Part shown: piece by piece, positions 33,617-46,800 of the stretch
Layout: every line of letters begins with the position of its first letter
How positions within the stretch are numbered: the stretch's first letter is position 1
NCBI GenBank assembly: GCA_030248135.1
Contig: JASANC010004751.1
Coordinates: 124,001-188,000 of the forward strand
Direction: 5' to 3'
DNA from: Theristus sp. LFF4_11
Lineage: Eukaryota; Nematoda; Chromadorea; Monhysterida; Xyalidae
DNA: 64,000 bases
Notes under the pieces: generated by a model
The model's database searches: none
What the model was told of the DNA's origin: nothing
What the model saw: only the letters and a program-made list of their open reading frames with translations
Translations under genes and position numbers: made by a program

Positions 33617-34934
33617 CAGTACCGTGGGCGAGGGGGGGGTGGGGGGGTACACGGTACACCTAGGGTTAGGGGGAAAAAAATCCGGATTTTTTTTAAATTA
33701 AAAAAAATTTTAAAAAAAAAATTTTTTTTTACAAGTTAGGTTTGTTCGAAGCGTCTCGTCGAGCTGAGTTCATCTAGACTATTTTCAGAACGATCCGGAA
33801 AACTATAAGAGCGAAAATCGTGTTTTATTGAAATTATGTCCATTTCATAGAGGGAAAGTTGCATTTTCAACAGTAAAACAGGACAATTTTCGACGTGTAC
33901 TTGAATATTGAACCGTTCTTAGTTGTTCCTCTTTAGAAAATTACCAAAATTTGACTGTGTTCAAAAATTCCTGTTTGCTGTAGCTAAGTCGGCAACCCCT
34001 GTCGACCCGGTCGCCCCCCCCCCAAGACACTTACTTTCAGGTTCAACCAGCTATGCTATCTGCCACATGGCGAGAGCCCACTCTTCAAATCATCGTATCG
34101 AAAACACGTCCATGATTTCGCGATCACGTTGCGGGCAACTGACAGACGCAAGTTTAACACGTTAGTTTAGCTCAGCACGCAAGTTTTAACATGTGGCCAT
34201 GTTATCGGGTATCTGAAAAACGGTCGTGTGATGTGGTATTAACCAACATCTCCGCTCCAATTGTTTAACAATATATCGCACAACTCCATTGTAGACCTAT
34301 AACATACGCCAATCAACAAAATATCATGTTCATCTCATGGCCTACCGACTGAAAAAACATGTTCTAAGTTGCAAGAAAACGATTTCTGAAACGATATTTC
34401 AATTCAGTTAAGTCATTTCAACGCTAAAAATTGACTCTAGAAGTCATCCAAATCGAAAAACATGGAGTACGTCGGTCAAAATGACCAAATAATGACATGT
34501 ACCTAAGCACACAAAGAAGTTGGGAAGAAAATTTGGTTTGAACTTTCAAAAAATTATGCCATAAATCGAATTTTCAGAGCAAAGTAGAAGAAAAATTTTT
34601 CAAATTTTTTTTAAGTTTGAAAAAAAAATCCAAATTTTTAAAAAAAAACGAAAAAAAATAAATAAAAAAATTTTTTTTTTCAAAGCCCCTAACCCTAGGT
34701 ACACCCCCCCCCCAGATTACAAGAGACCGTCGGGTGGGGGGGGGGTGGGGGGGGTGGACGGACCCCCCCACAGAAAATTTTGAAAAAATGCACCCCCCCA
34801 TGGGACCCCCATGGGGGGGGTCCCACGTTACCATAGGTTGGACCCCGCCCCCCCCTCACTTTTTGGTCGGCACCCCCCCCCCCCCACGGCACCATACCCC
34901 CCCCCTCGAAAATTGGTTTGGGCCCACGGTACTG
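33617..34934. mobile_element. C3: C-family element in D3, split by D4
   Basis: Ends CAGTACCGTGGGCG and CCCACGGTACTG, flanked by exact 8-bp repeats GTTAGTTT (33609-33616, 34935-34942). Without D4 it is only about 270 bp, so it is an internally deleted C copy. Confidence 0.92.
33661..34697. mobile_element. D4: intact D-family element in C3
   Basis: 1037 bp, ends TAGGGTTAGGGG and CCCCTAACCCTA, flanked by exact 8-bp repeats GGTACACC (33653-33660, 34698-34705). It is a D element inside a C element that is itself inside an older D copy (D3). Confidence 0.94.
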
Positions 34935-35497
34935 GTTAGTTTAGCTCAGCACGCAAGTTTTAACATGCGGCCATGTTATCGGGTATCTGAAAAACGGTCG
35001 TGTGATGTGGTATTAACCAACATCTCCGCTCCAATTGTTTAACAATATATCGCACAACTCCATTGTAGACCTATAACATACGCCAATCAACAAAATATCA
35101 TGTTCATCTCATGGCCTACCGACTGAAAAACATGTTCTTAGTTGCAAGAAAACGATTTCTGAAACGATATTTCAATTCAGTTAAGTCATTTCAACGCTAA
35201 AAATTGACTCTAGAAGTCATCCAAATCGAAAAACATGGAGTACGTCGGTCAAAATGACCAAATAATGACATTTACCTAAGCACACAAAGAAGTTGGGAAG
35301 AAAATTTGGTTTGAACTTTCAAAAAATTATGCCACAAATCGAATTTTCAGAGCAAAGTAGAAGAAAAATTTTTCAAACTATGGCTCTTGAGCTTGAGCCT
35401 TGAGTTGATTTTGTTCATTCCGTGGTTTTTTTATTCTTTCCATTTTTGCCTTCACTCTCACACAGGACAAACGGCAACTGTTGAGCACTGGACGACA

Positions 35498-38126
35498 ATG
35501 CAGCTTGTTTCATTTGTTAATTTATTCGTTTGTGTAGTTTTGCTGGTGCTGCATATCTACACGGTTGCTTATGACACAACCGTTGAGGACGAGAAGGCAA
35601 GCTTGAAAGACAGTCACAGTGATTCGTATGTCAGAGTCGCTTGGGAACCACAAAATTCTTTGTGAGTGCTTTTAATTACAACCATTTTTCGAGTGTTTCA
35701 ACTATCACGTCGTGTCGTTCTTATCTGACGATCTGCAGAAAAACAAACTTTTTTGTTCGTTAACGAGAATGTTGTTGTAGATTCCATGTGCAGACGCCGA
35801 CGTCGTTGATTGGTGGCTCACAAGTTTCGGAGAGTGCGATTGCTGCAGTGCCGATTCCAATGATCACGATTGCGTTTCGTGGTCAGCTGCGTGTCTCCTG
35901 TCCACGCTACGGCGCTGAGCAGCTCATTGTCTACTTGGTTGGTGCACTTTTACTTCCCTCTATTTCAGTTTTGCTTGACACACAAACTGTAGTTTTGTGC
36001 AAGTGCAAGTCATGCAAGCAGTAGTTTGGTGTGAACTGCACTGAACATAATATTGTTGTTTGAACGTAAAGGTTTCACGAGAGGAGGCATTGAGTTGCGA
36101 ACTGGGTGCGAACGCATTGCGCGTGGGCAACTGTGCCCCGACAAAACTCAGGCCCAACGAAGAGTTCATTATAAACTTTGTGCCGTTCTCGCCAACACCG
36201 AATGCTCCACAGTTTGATCCAAATCACGAGTACTTCTTCATCAGTGAGTTTAATTGGATTTGGCTTCATCACTATTTTGAAACAGGTTTTATTTCGTTTA
36301 TAACGTTTTATTGTGTTCTAATGGCAGGTTAAGGTGAAAAAAAACGCTCATTTAACTTGTGTAACCGACCAGGTTCACTCGCGTTGCTTTGTCTTACAGG
36401 TCATTGTTTGTGGCCTTTTATGTTCTGTTGCCAGTTGGATATCTAATGAAAGTTTGTTTTTGAATCTGTTGCAACCGAGTGAGTTACCGACGGATTGTTA
36501 TCATCTGCATCATTCACGGCGATCAGGCATCGGCACAGTCAAAACAGTCAAACTGTGTCTGCGGCTGACTGGCCTGGGAATGTTTTCACGTTTTGGTTGC
36601 TCTTTCAACACATGTTATGTGCCTATTTTTGTTTATGATAACACCGGTTTGCTTGGACTAATGTTGTACTCTTTGTTTCTGGTACTTGTTCATTTGAAAA
36701 AAGTCATGGTACTGACCGGCGAAAAAAACAGGATTTGTGTGTTTGTTGCCTGGGTTAAAAAACACTCGTGTCTGTGCCGCGAGTATTTGCTGCTGCTCTG
36801 TGGTGAATTTTACGTTCCAAATTTCGTCGGTTGGTAGCCGTCGTATATGACTTGACTTCAATGAACTTTATTCGGCCGCATTTTTCGTGTTCACGTTTAT
36901 GTCGAAAATCCTGATACTTCTGTTGTTGATACAGTGGCAGTGCACAGTGTTCGGTGGTGTAAAAGGTCGAGTTTTGTAATCTGATACGTTGTGACAAGTT
37001 TTTGGGTGGGGTTGGGTTGGACGGAAACGTGACTGCGGTGAGGGGGCACATTCGCTCTGGGGTGTTGTGGTTTGCACGTTGACCGTAATCATTTGTGACA
37101 CAATCAGAGACATTCATTGCAAACGACAACTCAGCTTCTTTTATATCACGTGGCTGATTGGCTGATCGTTGACTTGCGTGTGATGTTGCTGGTGGGTGGT
37201 GCAACTTCTTGCAATCTCTTTTGTGGTTTAATCAAATGGCTTACAGCATGAATACTGGTTTGCATCTGGGGGAGAGGGGCGACGGGACGGATATTAGCGA
37301 CGCATTGGTGTGCGATGAGCGGAGAAATGGCTGAAACTTGAAAGTGTCGTTTGTGTTCGTGACACTGTGACGGCATGTGATCACCATTGCAAACGTGGCC
37401 GCTCACCGTGGTTGCTTTGCAGCGACCAGCACCGGTGACAACAGCACTCGTGGTCTGAATAATCGCCGTGGTGGACTGTGTGCGGACGCACAGCACCCGA
37501 TGCGCCTGCGTGTCTGGCTCACTGACGAGACACACAGGCACAGTGGCAACAAGCAGAGTCACCAGTTGGCGACCACCTATGATCTGCAACACACGCCCAT
37601 TCACACGGCGGCAGGTCTCAATCAGTGCACTTGTTGCTTGTTGTGTTTCACCTTTCTCCATCATACATGACACAAACTGAATGTCTTCAAATCACGACAA
37701 ACTGCTTTGCTGCACAGAATTACTGGAGCTCGTTTCAACCGACGACAATGGAGGGCTGGTGGATTTGTTTCTGTTTGAAGAGTCTTGGGATGACGACGAT
37801 AAAGACTCAATTGTTAACAACGACGAAAACCATTCTTTAAAAATGGAAAACGAAATGCTCAGAAATGACGCTGAAAACGAGCACGGCATTACATGGACTG
37901 TGCATTACAGTGTGTTCGCGTTGACTTTTTCAGCTTAAAAGTGTTTTCGATTGCAACCCGTGTTGCCAAATATCGCCCAAAACGTTTTTTTTCAGATTCT
38001 CTTGCGGAAAATGATTACCAGAAGCAGTTGCCATATTCGTCACGTGCCACGAGGCGTGCGGATGCTGACGAGTTTGCACTTCGCGTTGCACTGACTTTCA
38101 TTTTCAAAGCTCTGTTCAATTTGTAA
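35498..38126 (+). CDS. ephrin 1 (Eph receptor ligand, probably GPI-linked)
   Basis: Ephrins bind Eph receptor tyrosine kinases on neighbouring cells for guidance and adhesion. Six exons: 35498-35661, 35781-35937, 36072-36243, 37423-37614, 37718-37909, 37996-38126; phases 2,0,1,1,1; 335 residues. A signal peptide (MQLVSFVNLFVCVVLLVL) starts the chain. The receptor-binding domain shows VAWEPQNSLF, LRVSCPRYG, the LIVYLVSREEA strand, FVPFSPTP and EYFFI, and GGLCADAQHPMRLRV, with the four family cysteines (in SCPRY, LSCEL, GNCAP and GLCAD). The tail is acidic and ends in a short hydrophobic segment (FALRVALTFIFKALFNL) with no cytoplasmic domain, suggesting a GPI anchor; that segment contains an Arg and a Lys, so this is not certain. 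Exon 5's donor (GTGTGT) is chosen for phase. Confidence 0.88.
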
Positions 38127-38389
38127 CAAACCAGCCGCCAGCCACGGATTTCAAAAGTTTAGTCGGTTAAATTTGCTCTCAATGTTTTGTGCCATTCCTT
38201 CACAACCATCATATTGCAACTTGTTTTGTTTCTGTTCGTTAGTCATCTGTCTTGTATAATATTGGTGTTTATTCTGTTGTCAGTTGCTGTCTGTTCACTT
38301 GGTTTGGTTCAATTCTGAACTGAATTGCCAGATTCGATTAATTGCTGGTGTTTTGGTTCCTACTTTATTTGTTTTTTTATCTTGGCTCA

Positions 38390-38395
38390 AATAAA
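38390..38395 (+). terminator. poly(A) signal AATAAA of ephrin 1
   Basis: AATAAA lies 264 bp after the ephrin 1 stop codon, in T-rich sequence. Confidence 0.5.
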
Positions 38396-40833
38396 AAGCG
38401 ATCTTAATATTTCATGAAGTTCAGCTCAATCGATTTGTATTGTATCAAGTGTCTGTGTCTTTCTTCAATTCGACCTTCGACGCAAATTTGTTGCAAGCAG
38501 CGCGTTTTGCTGTCACAATTGGCATTCCTGGTTCACTGGAGGATAAACTGTTTTAGTTTGGTCGTTGTTTCAAATTGAGGATCAGTTTTCATGCCTTATT
38601 TCATCTCGGTATCAATTTGACAACAATGACAAAACAAAGTATAAAGCAGAAGTGTTGCGAGTAATGAACATTAAACGTTGTTTACTTATTGTTGGCTGAT
38701 ATGATTGATATACGACTTTTCGCAACAGATTGCAGTTTACCCAGTCGGCCGTTACTAACAAGCAACCCAATAATACACCGATACGGTTGTCGATTTCTTT
38801 ATCAATTGTGTTTTTCTGTGATTGTTGCCGCTAAGTTTACGCCAATTTTTGTGTTATCAAAATGTTTACGGTAACAATTTTGCATTTTCCATACAAAATT
38901 GTCGGGTATTTGCTGTCAAAATCTCTTATTTTTAATTCTGAGTGATTCGTTCAATGCAGGTGTTTTATTCTGTGATACGTGTATTTTCTATTTTTGTTTC
39001 TGCGAATATGTCTGATCTGGAACTGCTTCGTTTTGCAAATTTTACCAAGAAGTGGTTGCACAACGTTCCTCATTGCTTGACATTGTTCAAGATAAAATTT
39101 TATCAGTGGAGCACGGGTAAATTCTTCTCTGACACCGGTAATTTAGCTACGAGTTAGCAAATTTTCCTGCGTTAAGCATGCAATTGCTTGAAACTACCTG
39201 CTGCGCCCGGCCCAGTCACCAACTGTTACGAAACGCATTTTCCAGCGTATTTTACTATTTTTACCGGGTTTCAACATGTTGAAATAACATTTACCACCAC
39301 AGACAACCAATTTGATCATGTCTCTTTTGAGCGAGCCGGTGAGGGTGAAGCGAACAAGCCAATTTGTGCCGAGCGCTGCGCTGCTTTTTATCGTTGCGAT
39401 TGCCGATTGCGATGTTTCTCAAAAGCTCGATGTCATTGCTGCTAATTGAGTGAATAAAAAAGTGAGTGCGAACGATTCTTTTTTCGATTGTGCTGGTCAC
39501 AGGTAATTTTCATAGCTTGCGGCCTTGTCGGTGTTTTGTTCTGTGATCACAATTCACACGCACATGCACCGCCATGGGGTCGATTATGAGGTGTCGAATG
39601 TCGCGTGCACCTTGCTTTCTCGGCCGCACCACAAGCAAGCTCCACATGACCACATTCACTGCTTCGGCATTTCTGCTGTGCGATTTATTTCCGAGCCATT
39701 CTTTATTTTCCAATTAAGACCGTTTTCCTATTATAATTTTTTTACCATTCACATTAGCCGCCCGTTTCTTGTTTGAAAATTATATAGATAGCCCACGTGA
39801 TTTTTTTTCAAACCCTGCCATGCTCAAAAAGTTTATTCAGAAGTGATGATTACTCAAAAATCGACAATGATAATTTTCAGTTTCGACACTTTGCAGTTGC
39901 AAAATATGAAAATCATGTCGCGTTTCAAAAACAAATAACAATTTTGAAAGCTTATTTTTTCCAACAAAGAAAGTTTCGCTGCTGCGTGTGGGTGGAGTGA
40001 GAGCACTGCAGCGCTCTGAATTTGCATCGCAATCATTCTGTGATGCACCGTGTTTGTGCGCACAGCCGCCAGCAGGCGCCACAGTCAGTGCCGTTTTGTG
40101 ATCAGACGTTTAGTCATCGCGCCTGTGTGATGTGCAAATGTGTGTGAGTGCGCGATGTGTACTCAGGATCAGGCTCAGCTACTGCCTCGCTCCATCCGTG
40201 TGAGACCTTTGGGGCCTGAGGTGCCATTGCAATTAAACTGCATTATACAAGCGATTTACTTTTACACATTTTGCAATTATTTTTTCAAGTTTGCCACATG
40301 CTGTGGTGATTGAACTCCTGCAATTTGTTACTCTCAATGTTTTATTGCTTGCCTGCATTCATCTGTTACTGTAACAGTAATTTTGCTAGGCAACTGAGTT
40401 TTCGTTTGCTGCTCTATCTATGAGATGTTTTCTCTCAGTTGGAGGAATGATCTTTAATGCCAATTTCACCCGTTCGAATGTACGTTGGTGACGGCAAGGC
40501 ATTCGCCGTGGTTTGTAGGAGTATTTGATTTCTGTCTCTTAGTCAACTAGTCGTAAACTGTGATAATATTAGACCAATCAATTATAGTAACACACCTTTG
40601 CATATTTTATGGTATTATGCTGCTGGTACTCAGCAATCGCAAGATTGCAATCAATACTCGGTAATAGTTGCCGTATCAATCAAGTGAATCAATTGATGTT
40701 GCCTTTTTCAGCGCCGCTATCGCCTGCAAGTCGACTGCACTTGAAGTTCACGTTTTGCCGTGTGCCGTGCCCGTTTCACTGCGTGTGATTTGTTGTGTTT
40801 GTTTTCACAATTTCACCGTACCGCACAGACATC
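38396..40833. other. spacer between the two ephrin genes
   Basis: No gene is recognised. Open frames (for example 39525-39776 and 40668-41018, the latter overlapping ephrin 2 exon 1 in another frame) are short. The sequence is T-rich on the plus strand. The ephrin 2 promoter should be in its last part. Confidence 0.5.
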
Positions 40834-43800
40834 ATGGTTCTGCGGACATTGTCTCTGTGGTCAGCATTGCTGTGCAGCCTCTGCGTTCACGCCGTCAAAC
40901 TGCCGCCCATTTATTGGAACTCCTCGAATCCAATGTAAGTGATTTGGAGTTATTCAGGGTTCATTTTTTGGAAACGCGTCGCGTTGTCGATACGCTGCTA
41001 GGCAACACAACTTTCTAGCTTACCATTAAAAATTTGATCTTCACTCCTGAGCACTTGTTTCTCAACACGTCTGTGCCAACCTGAAGTCTCCCTCCCTTCC
41101 TTCCTCAAACAAGTATAGTTGAGAAAGGAATTGCGTAATTAACAAAGCCGAGTTTTCAGCTTCTCGATAGAAAATAATCGTGAAAGGTGCCGTTAATTAA
41201 GTAACTTGGCGTTGTTTATTTTCGTAGCATTGCAGTAGGGCACAGCCACGCACTGTTATCAGGCTTTATCGTATCAGCTAAGGTGTTAGATGCTAGGTGG
41301 TGAACTTATTACCCTTGCCTTGCATAAGCACGATAGAAAAGTCGCTGTGTTTTGCAAGATAAAATCAACTTTAGGTAACTCGGTCATGACTTGGCTTATA
41401 AGTGTATGGGTACGTGTGTGGCTTTGTGATTGTGAACTCGTTATTTGCAGCAATTTACGGAAGTTTGCACAACGGAGACTTTGCAAACATTCGTGGGGGT
41501 TAGGTGTGCTACGGTTTTTTAGCAAGTCACTCGTTTGAACTCGGTGTGCGCATTCGATGTGCAAATTGTGAATGAGTAATGTCAAATAGTTGGCAGTGTT
41601 CAGTGTTTGATAGATTGAAAATGATTGTAAAGTTTTACAGGAACACTTGTAATGGATGCTTACAGAGTCAGTGCGAACAAAGAATGAAATACGGCGCGCA
41701 AAACGTCTGTTTTTGTCTGTTATGAATAATGTTTGTTTTCATAATGTTCGCATTTTGCACTTTACAAGTGCACTGTTTGTTTGTTGATCTTTTGGCTTTT
41801 GCACATAGTCATTAAGCGTGTGTTACACACATATTTTGACGTCCATTGATGCATTCCTTACAAGCCAATACAACTATGCGTCGTACTATCAGTATGAACG
41901 GATCAGAAAATAGCGTATATGTGGTGGTGTCAATATTTGAGATTGAGAGACAATACAATGTTCGCATAAATAAGAACCACCCAAACAGACGCATGTGGCC
42001 GCGTAACCACCACAGACGTGCAGATCTCTGCCTGAGCTCATTGTTACTTTCTTTGTGGCTGCAGGATCTTTGCGGTGATTGTGACGCAGAACGGCTGCAG
42101 CTTGATGGATATCGACAATAAATGTTTGCTTTTCCCGTGTAATTCGTACATTGTGCTTGTCGTAGTTCACACGGATTGTTGCCAAGTGGCTGCAAGTTCA
42201 CCGGAACAGACACAGAAGCGTATAGTTTTGTCTTGTCATTGCTACCGTGTCTGTGTGTATTGTGCTTTGTTTGCGATGGGCGTGGTGCTGCTTCGAATTT
42301 GGACACCACACTCCGAGCAGGCTAATCCAGGATCGCATTTGATTCAGTTGAGTTTTCTCAAGTCAAAAAAGCGCACATGTGCCTGTTTATTCGATCGAAG
42401 AACAACGTGGCAGTTGTGTATTTGCCGTTCAAGCATTCATAAAATGCTTTATTTTTTCCGTTGTTCTGATCGAACATTAAAACGACATTGGTTTTCGCAC
42501 TGTCGGCCGTGCATGGTGTTCGTGTCTTGTTGAAGAAAAGAAATACGAGCGACACTGAAAGGACACCGTGGTTCGTGAAATTGGTTTGTGAAATGACGCG
42601 TTAAAATGCGATATGTGTTGCGAGCTGGCTGCGCGCATGCAAGTAATCGCGCGTTTTTCGGATCATCCCTTTTCAAGACGAAACAAGCCACATGTTACTG
42701 GATTTACGTATCAGAATGGTTTCGTTTTTGGTTTTTTTTAGTTAGACTGGACTGAACTGACCCCGGGAACCAAGAATCCAAACTAAGACCCATGTCGCTG
42801 TCCCTAAACCCCCAGTCAGCAATAATAAGTCCAATAATCATTTATCAAATCAACCTTGTTTTGTTGATTCGCCTCGCTGCGTTTTTGCAACCGAGCAATA
42901 AGGAAATAAGATAGATACAGTTTTGTATCGTGAGTATGTGTGTGTGTTTTTTCACTATACACGGTGGTGTGGTGTCACATATTGCGGGACGACACGACAA
43001 GCAAATGGACGCTTGCCGTTTATGAATGAATGAGCGTTATGATCGGTCTGTTTTGTGGTCTGCCTGGTTTCGAGTGCAGGATGATCGTGTTTTGTGCGCA
43101 TCGGTTGGCTTGCACGTTTTGCGAAAGGATGTTGGCGGCTGAGACGAGGTGTCACGCACGTGGACTGCTCTCGTCCGCAATGCAAACTCATGATTTCTAG
43201 AGAGCGCGTTTCACTCGATCTGCTGGCCAGATTAGTTTTTTAGCGGCTCATTTTCGCGCACTTCTGTGACAACAACGACTGAGTGTAGTGAAGATTTTCT
43301 GCCGAAGTCCCACTTTCAATCATGTGCCGCCATGGTTGGACAAAAAGCGAGGCAAGGCAATCGGAACATTTTTACGATGTGCTAGCGGTTAACGGGTTTT
43401 CCATCTGCGTTTTTTGCAGTTCCATTCTCCAGAATTTATTTCGTGCATCCACTGTCGTTTTTTGCACGCGCAGGCCGCGCACTCTGACAGTGCAGCACCA
43501 GATTGATCGTTTTTTGTCGGCTATGCCTGTGCACGGCGTTGTTTGGCTTATGTGGTGCACTCTTATTAGCAGAATGTATGACGGCGGTTTTTTGGTGTGA
43601 TTTGTGGGTTTGTGTTTGAGATAACGATACGGGCACACATGGAATGAAAGCGAGAACAGAGCTGCTGCAATCAGCGTTCAAGCAGTGATTCTGAAATGCA
43701 TGTTTTTCACCTGCACGCCCAGCACAATGCTCAACATAAATAGCCCACCGATGGCTTGGTCGCTGGCTTTCGATAGAAAACGGGCCCTTCTGCTTGTGTG

Positions 43801-46800
43801 CATGTCTGCGTGTGGTTTTTGTGTTATTAATAATTGGCAGGCAAACAAAACGTGCCGCAATACCGCAATTTGTCGGGCTTCGGGTTTGAAATATGGAGAG
43901 CAGTGGCAGCAGGAAATGACCTGTTTGTTATGCGCATGGAAATCACACGCTTGTTGTTACGTTCATGGAGAGCTGCGTGGTCGAGAGGCGCGCGCCGGAA
44001 AGCAGTCGATTGCTGCACTGCATCACCGTTCAGGGACACACAGACGCATGCACAACAAACACAACGACCCTGTGTGTCCACCTTGTGCTCCGTGTCACCG
44101 TGTCACCTCTGTTATTAAATCTGCATTAAAAACTCAACTGCAGACCATGAGCAGTTTCAATTTCATAAATCGTCCGACCCACCGCCTCATACGAACGCAT
44201 GATCTCGTGGCACAACGTAAATTAATCAAAATGATAGCCTGAAATTGAGCGTGGCTCCATTATTCAGGGGCCGCAGCTGTAGCTAACCGACCGTAAAAAT
44301 CGTTTACTCGTTTTTTTGTTTTTATCATATCCCTCGGGCGAAATTATGCAGTTTGTTGTAAACATGCCACCCAAGGATGGGTACATGAGATTGGGGATGA
44401 ACGCGAGAGTTTGTTACGCTTGACTGCGATTGCGCATGTCACGGTTCTCTAATTGTTTTCGTTTTTTAATTGTTACCATAGTCTGAGATACAATAGGGAA
44501 GACAGACAGATGGTGAAGCGTGACCGAACTAAATGGACCACTCGTACAGTACCCAACCCGGTACTGAATCGTTTTCTACCCGGAAGCACCAAAACTGTGT
44601 TACAAATGTTGTGCAACGGTTTGCTTGCGGGCGCGATTTTCACTTTTGTTGGTCATTTCACAGCAATTTGACACATTACTTGATTTGAACTCCTTTTGTC
44701 ACGCTGCTGGAAGTTCAGCTTGCGTGAATCAGACGACGCAACGTGGCTACTCTTCTCGAGCTGCTGTGATTTTTTTCACGAAAATAACTGTGAGCTTTAT
44801 CTGTTGGCAATTGGCATGCGTGAATTTTTTTGTTTTGTTTGTTTTCCCCACCCAATGGAAAAGATGGAGAATGACGGATTAGCAGAGTAGATCAGATTTT
44901 TTTTGAATAAATATGGTTCGAATAGTGGTTGCCACTTGTGTGAAGGGTCATCCAAGCTGTATTTGGAGGGCGAGAGTCAAAATACAGTGAATCGGTGTTG
45001 GGTTACAGTTTTTTCTCGAGGATATGGCTTCTGTCTTTGCTGAGGCCTTCTGGTTTCTGTCTTTGTCTAAAAGGTAAACAAAGGCACATGCTAGCAGTTG
45101 CCGAAGCTTTCTGCTTGCTTGTTTGCTCAGAGAGACATCGGTGTCAGGGGTGCTGATCTGGGATCATCATTTGTCCCACGATTTTGTGGGCAAACAAAGT
45201 TGACGGACTGAAAATTGATTGAGTCAGATATGACAGATTGGCCGTAATCCACTGCAGCATGGTTTTCACCATGAACACACACTGGACTAAAAATCAATGA
45301 AAATCTCGTATGATCAAGGGCATGGAAGAAACAATAAACATTTTTTTTGCTTTTTGAACTCCGGGAATACCGACCGAACAAAAAAATAATCCAATCTTTG
45401 CACCGCTATGCTCGATTGCGGTTCCTTCATATGAATTCAATTGGCACTATATTATGCTTGTTGAGCACAGTAGGCGCTACGGCGGTTTTGCTTTGTTCCG
45501 TTGGATGGGCGCAAATGCTGATATTCAGTGTATCGGAGGCTGTGAAAATCGTGGGGGTTGGATGCATGATACCTGGCATGCATTGGATCATTGCACTCAA
45601 TTTAATTCAATTGTCACACTTGTACTGTTGAGTGGTTACTGCAGATGGAGAAACGATAATGTTAGTTGTGATATTTCAAGGTGCGTCAACTTCAGACATG
45701 ATTTGATGACACCGATATGCCCCGAATGCAACTGCTCGGCTTGCTTATTGTTCAGTTGCACTATTCCGCAAGAAAATCACAAACATGGATGGCAGTGGGG
45801 GTGTATATTTTTAGGGGCTCAGTAGATCAGTTCTACCATCGACACAATAGAGTTCCAGTTTTCTGTGCCATGTTTAAAGACTGTGCCATGCTGCCATGTG
45901 ATGCAGTATTTACATCACAGATCACAGACACATAGCAATGGAGCAAAGTACCCAAAGCATTTATTTGGGCAAGTGACAGGTGCATCTGAAACTGAAACTG
46001 GTTTGCTGGTTGCATTCTGTCCTGCATTCTTTGTCGCGAAACAGTGAAAGCGCATCGTTTGTGAACAGTCGAAACGCCTCCAATTCCAAAACATTCATTG
46101 CCTATTCAAGCAAATAGTGTGTTTGGTGCGTTTAACGACTTGTTCAATGTGAAAGTTGAGAAAAATGACAATTTGAAAGTGAAACTTGTGTCCTTGTCAT
46201 TTGTGTTGCGTCAGAGGCGTTTATCGGAATTTGTTTATTTACGGGCATTATGTATCTTTTTGTTTGCGCACCTTTGCAGCATTGTAAAAATTGTATCGCG
46301 GATTTTCACGGCAGCTTCGATTCGGTGACTAATGGTGTATTGAAATAATCTTTTCAGTCTTTGGATATGTTTGTTCAGGGCGTTTAGGTGGCCATTTTGG
46401 TTGAATTTTTTGTTTATGCTCACATTCCCGCTTTGGCGTTTGGTTTCCTTGTTGTTCAAAAAAGTGGGTAGTTTTTAGTTTTTTAGGTGTGGTGGGCAGG
46501 TTTTTCATTTCCCAATCCGCTGCAGTGTTATTCACGACTTCGTTCAAAGGGCCTTGTTGTGGTTGATTGACTGAATTTCGGATAGCGACAAACAAGTCAT
46601 AACATTGAATGTGCGGTTTTTTGCAGTAAGTAAAGAGGACAGACAAACAATATTCACTGTTTTAGGCCGGAAATTAGCTTCACAGGCGTTGTACACGGAC
46701 ATCACAGACACTGAAAAAGGACATGAAAAATTGTCGTCAAACGCGTCAGCGGTTTTTTTCTCACAAACGTATGGGTTGAAGTCGTTATGTTTTTGAAATG

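Larger units (their letters stand above)
31559..35380. mobile_element. D3: broken D-family copy hosting B3 and C3
   Basis: D sequence is present at 31559-31651, 33403-33616 and 34935-35380, in order and on the plus strand, interrupted by B3 and C3. The left tip is missing and the right tip is lost near 35380, just upstream of the first ephrin gene. Confidence 0.88.

Noticed and set aside
36334..36837. 167-codon frame inside ephrin 1 intron 3
   Set aside because: No family likeness, and it lies between well-supported exons 3 and 4 of the ephrin gene.
43685..44242. 185-codon frame (and 48268-48825, 46544-47050, 41812-42309) in the ephrin 2 intron as genes
   Set aside because: Low-complexity Cys/His/Thr composition from G/T-rich DNA, no domain, no splice partners.
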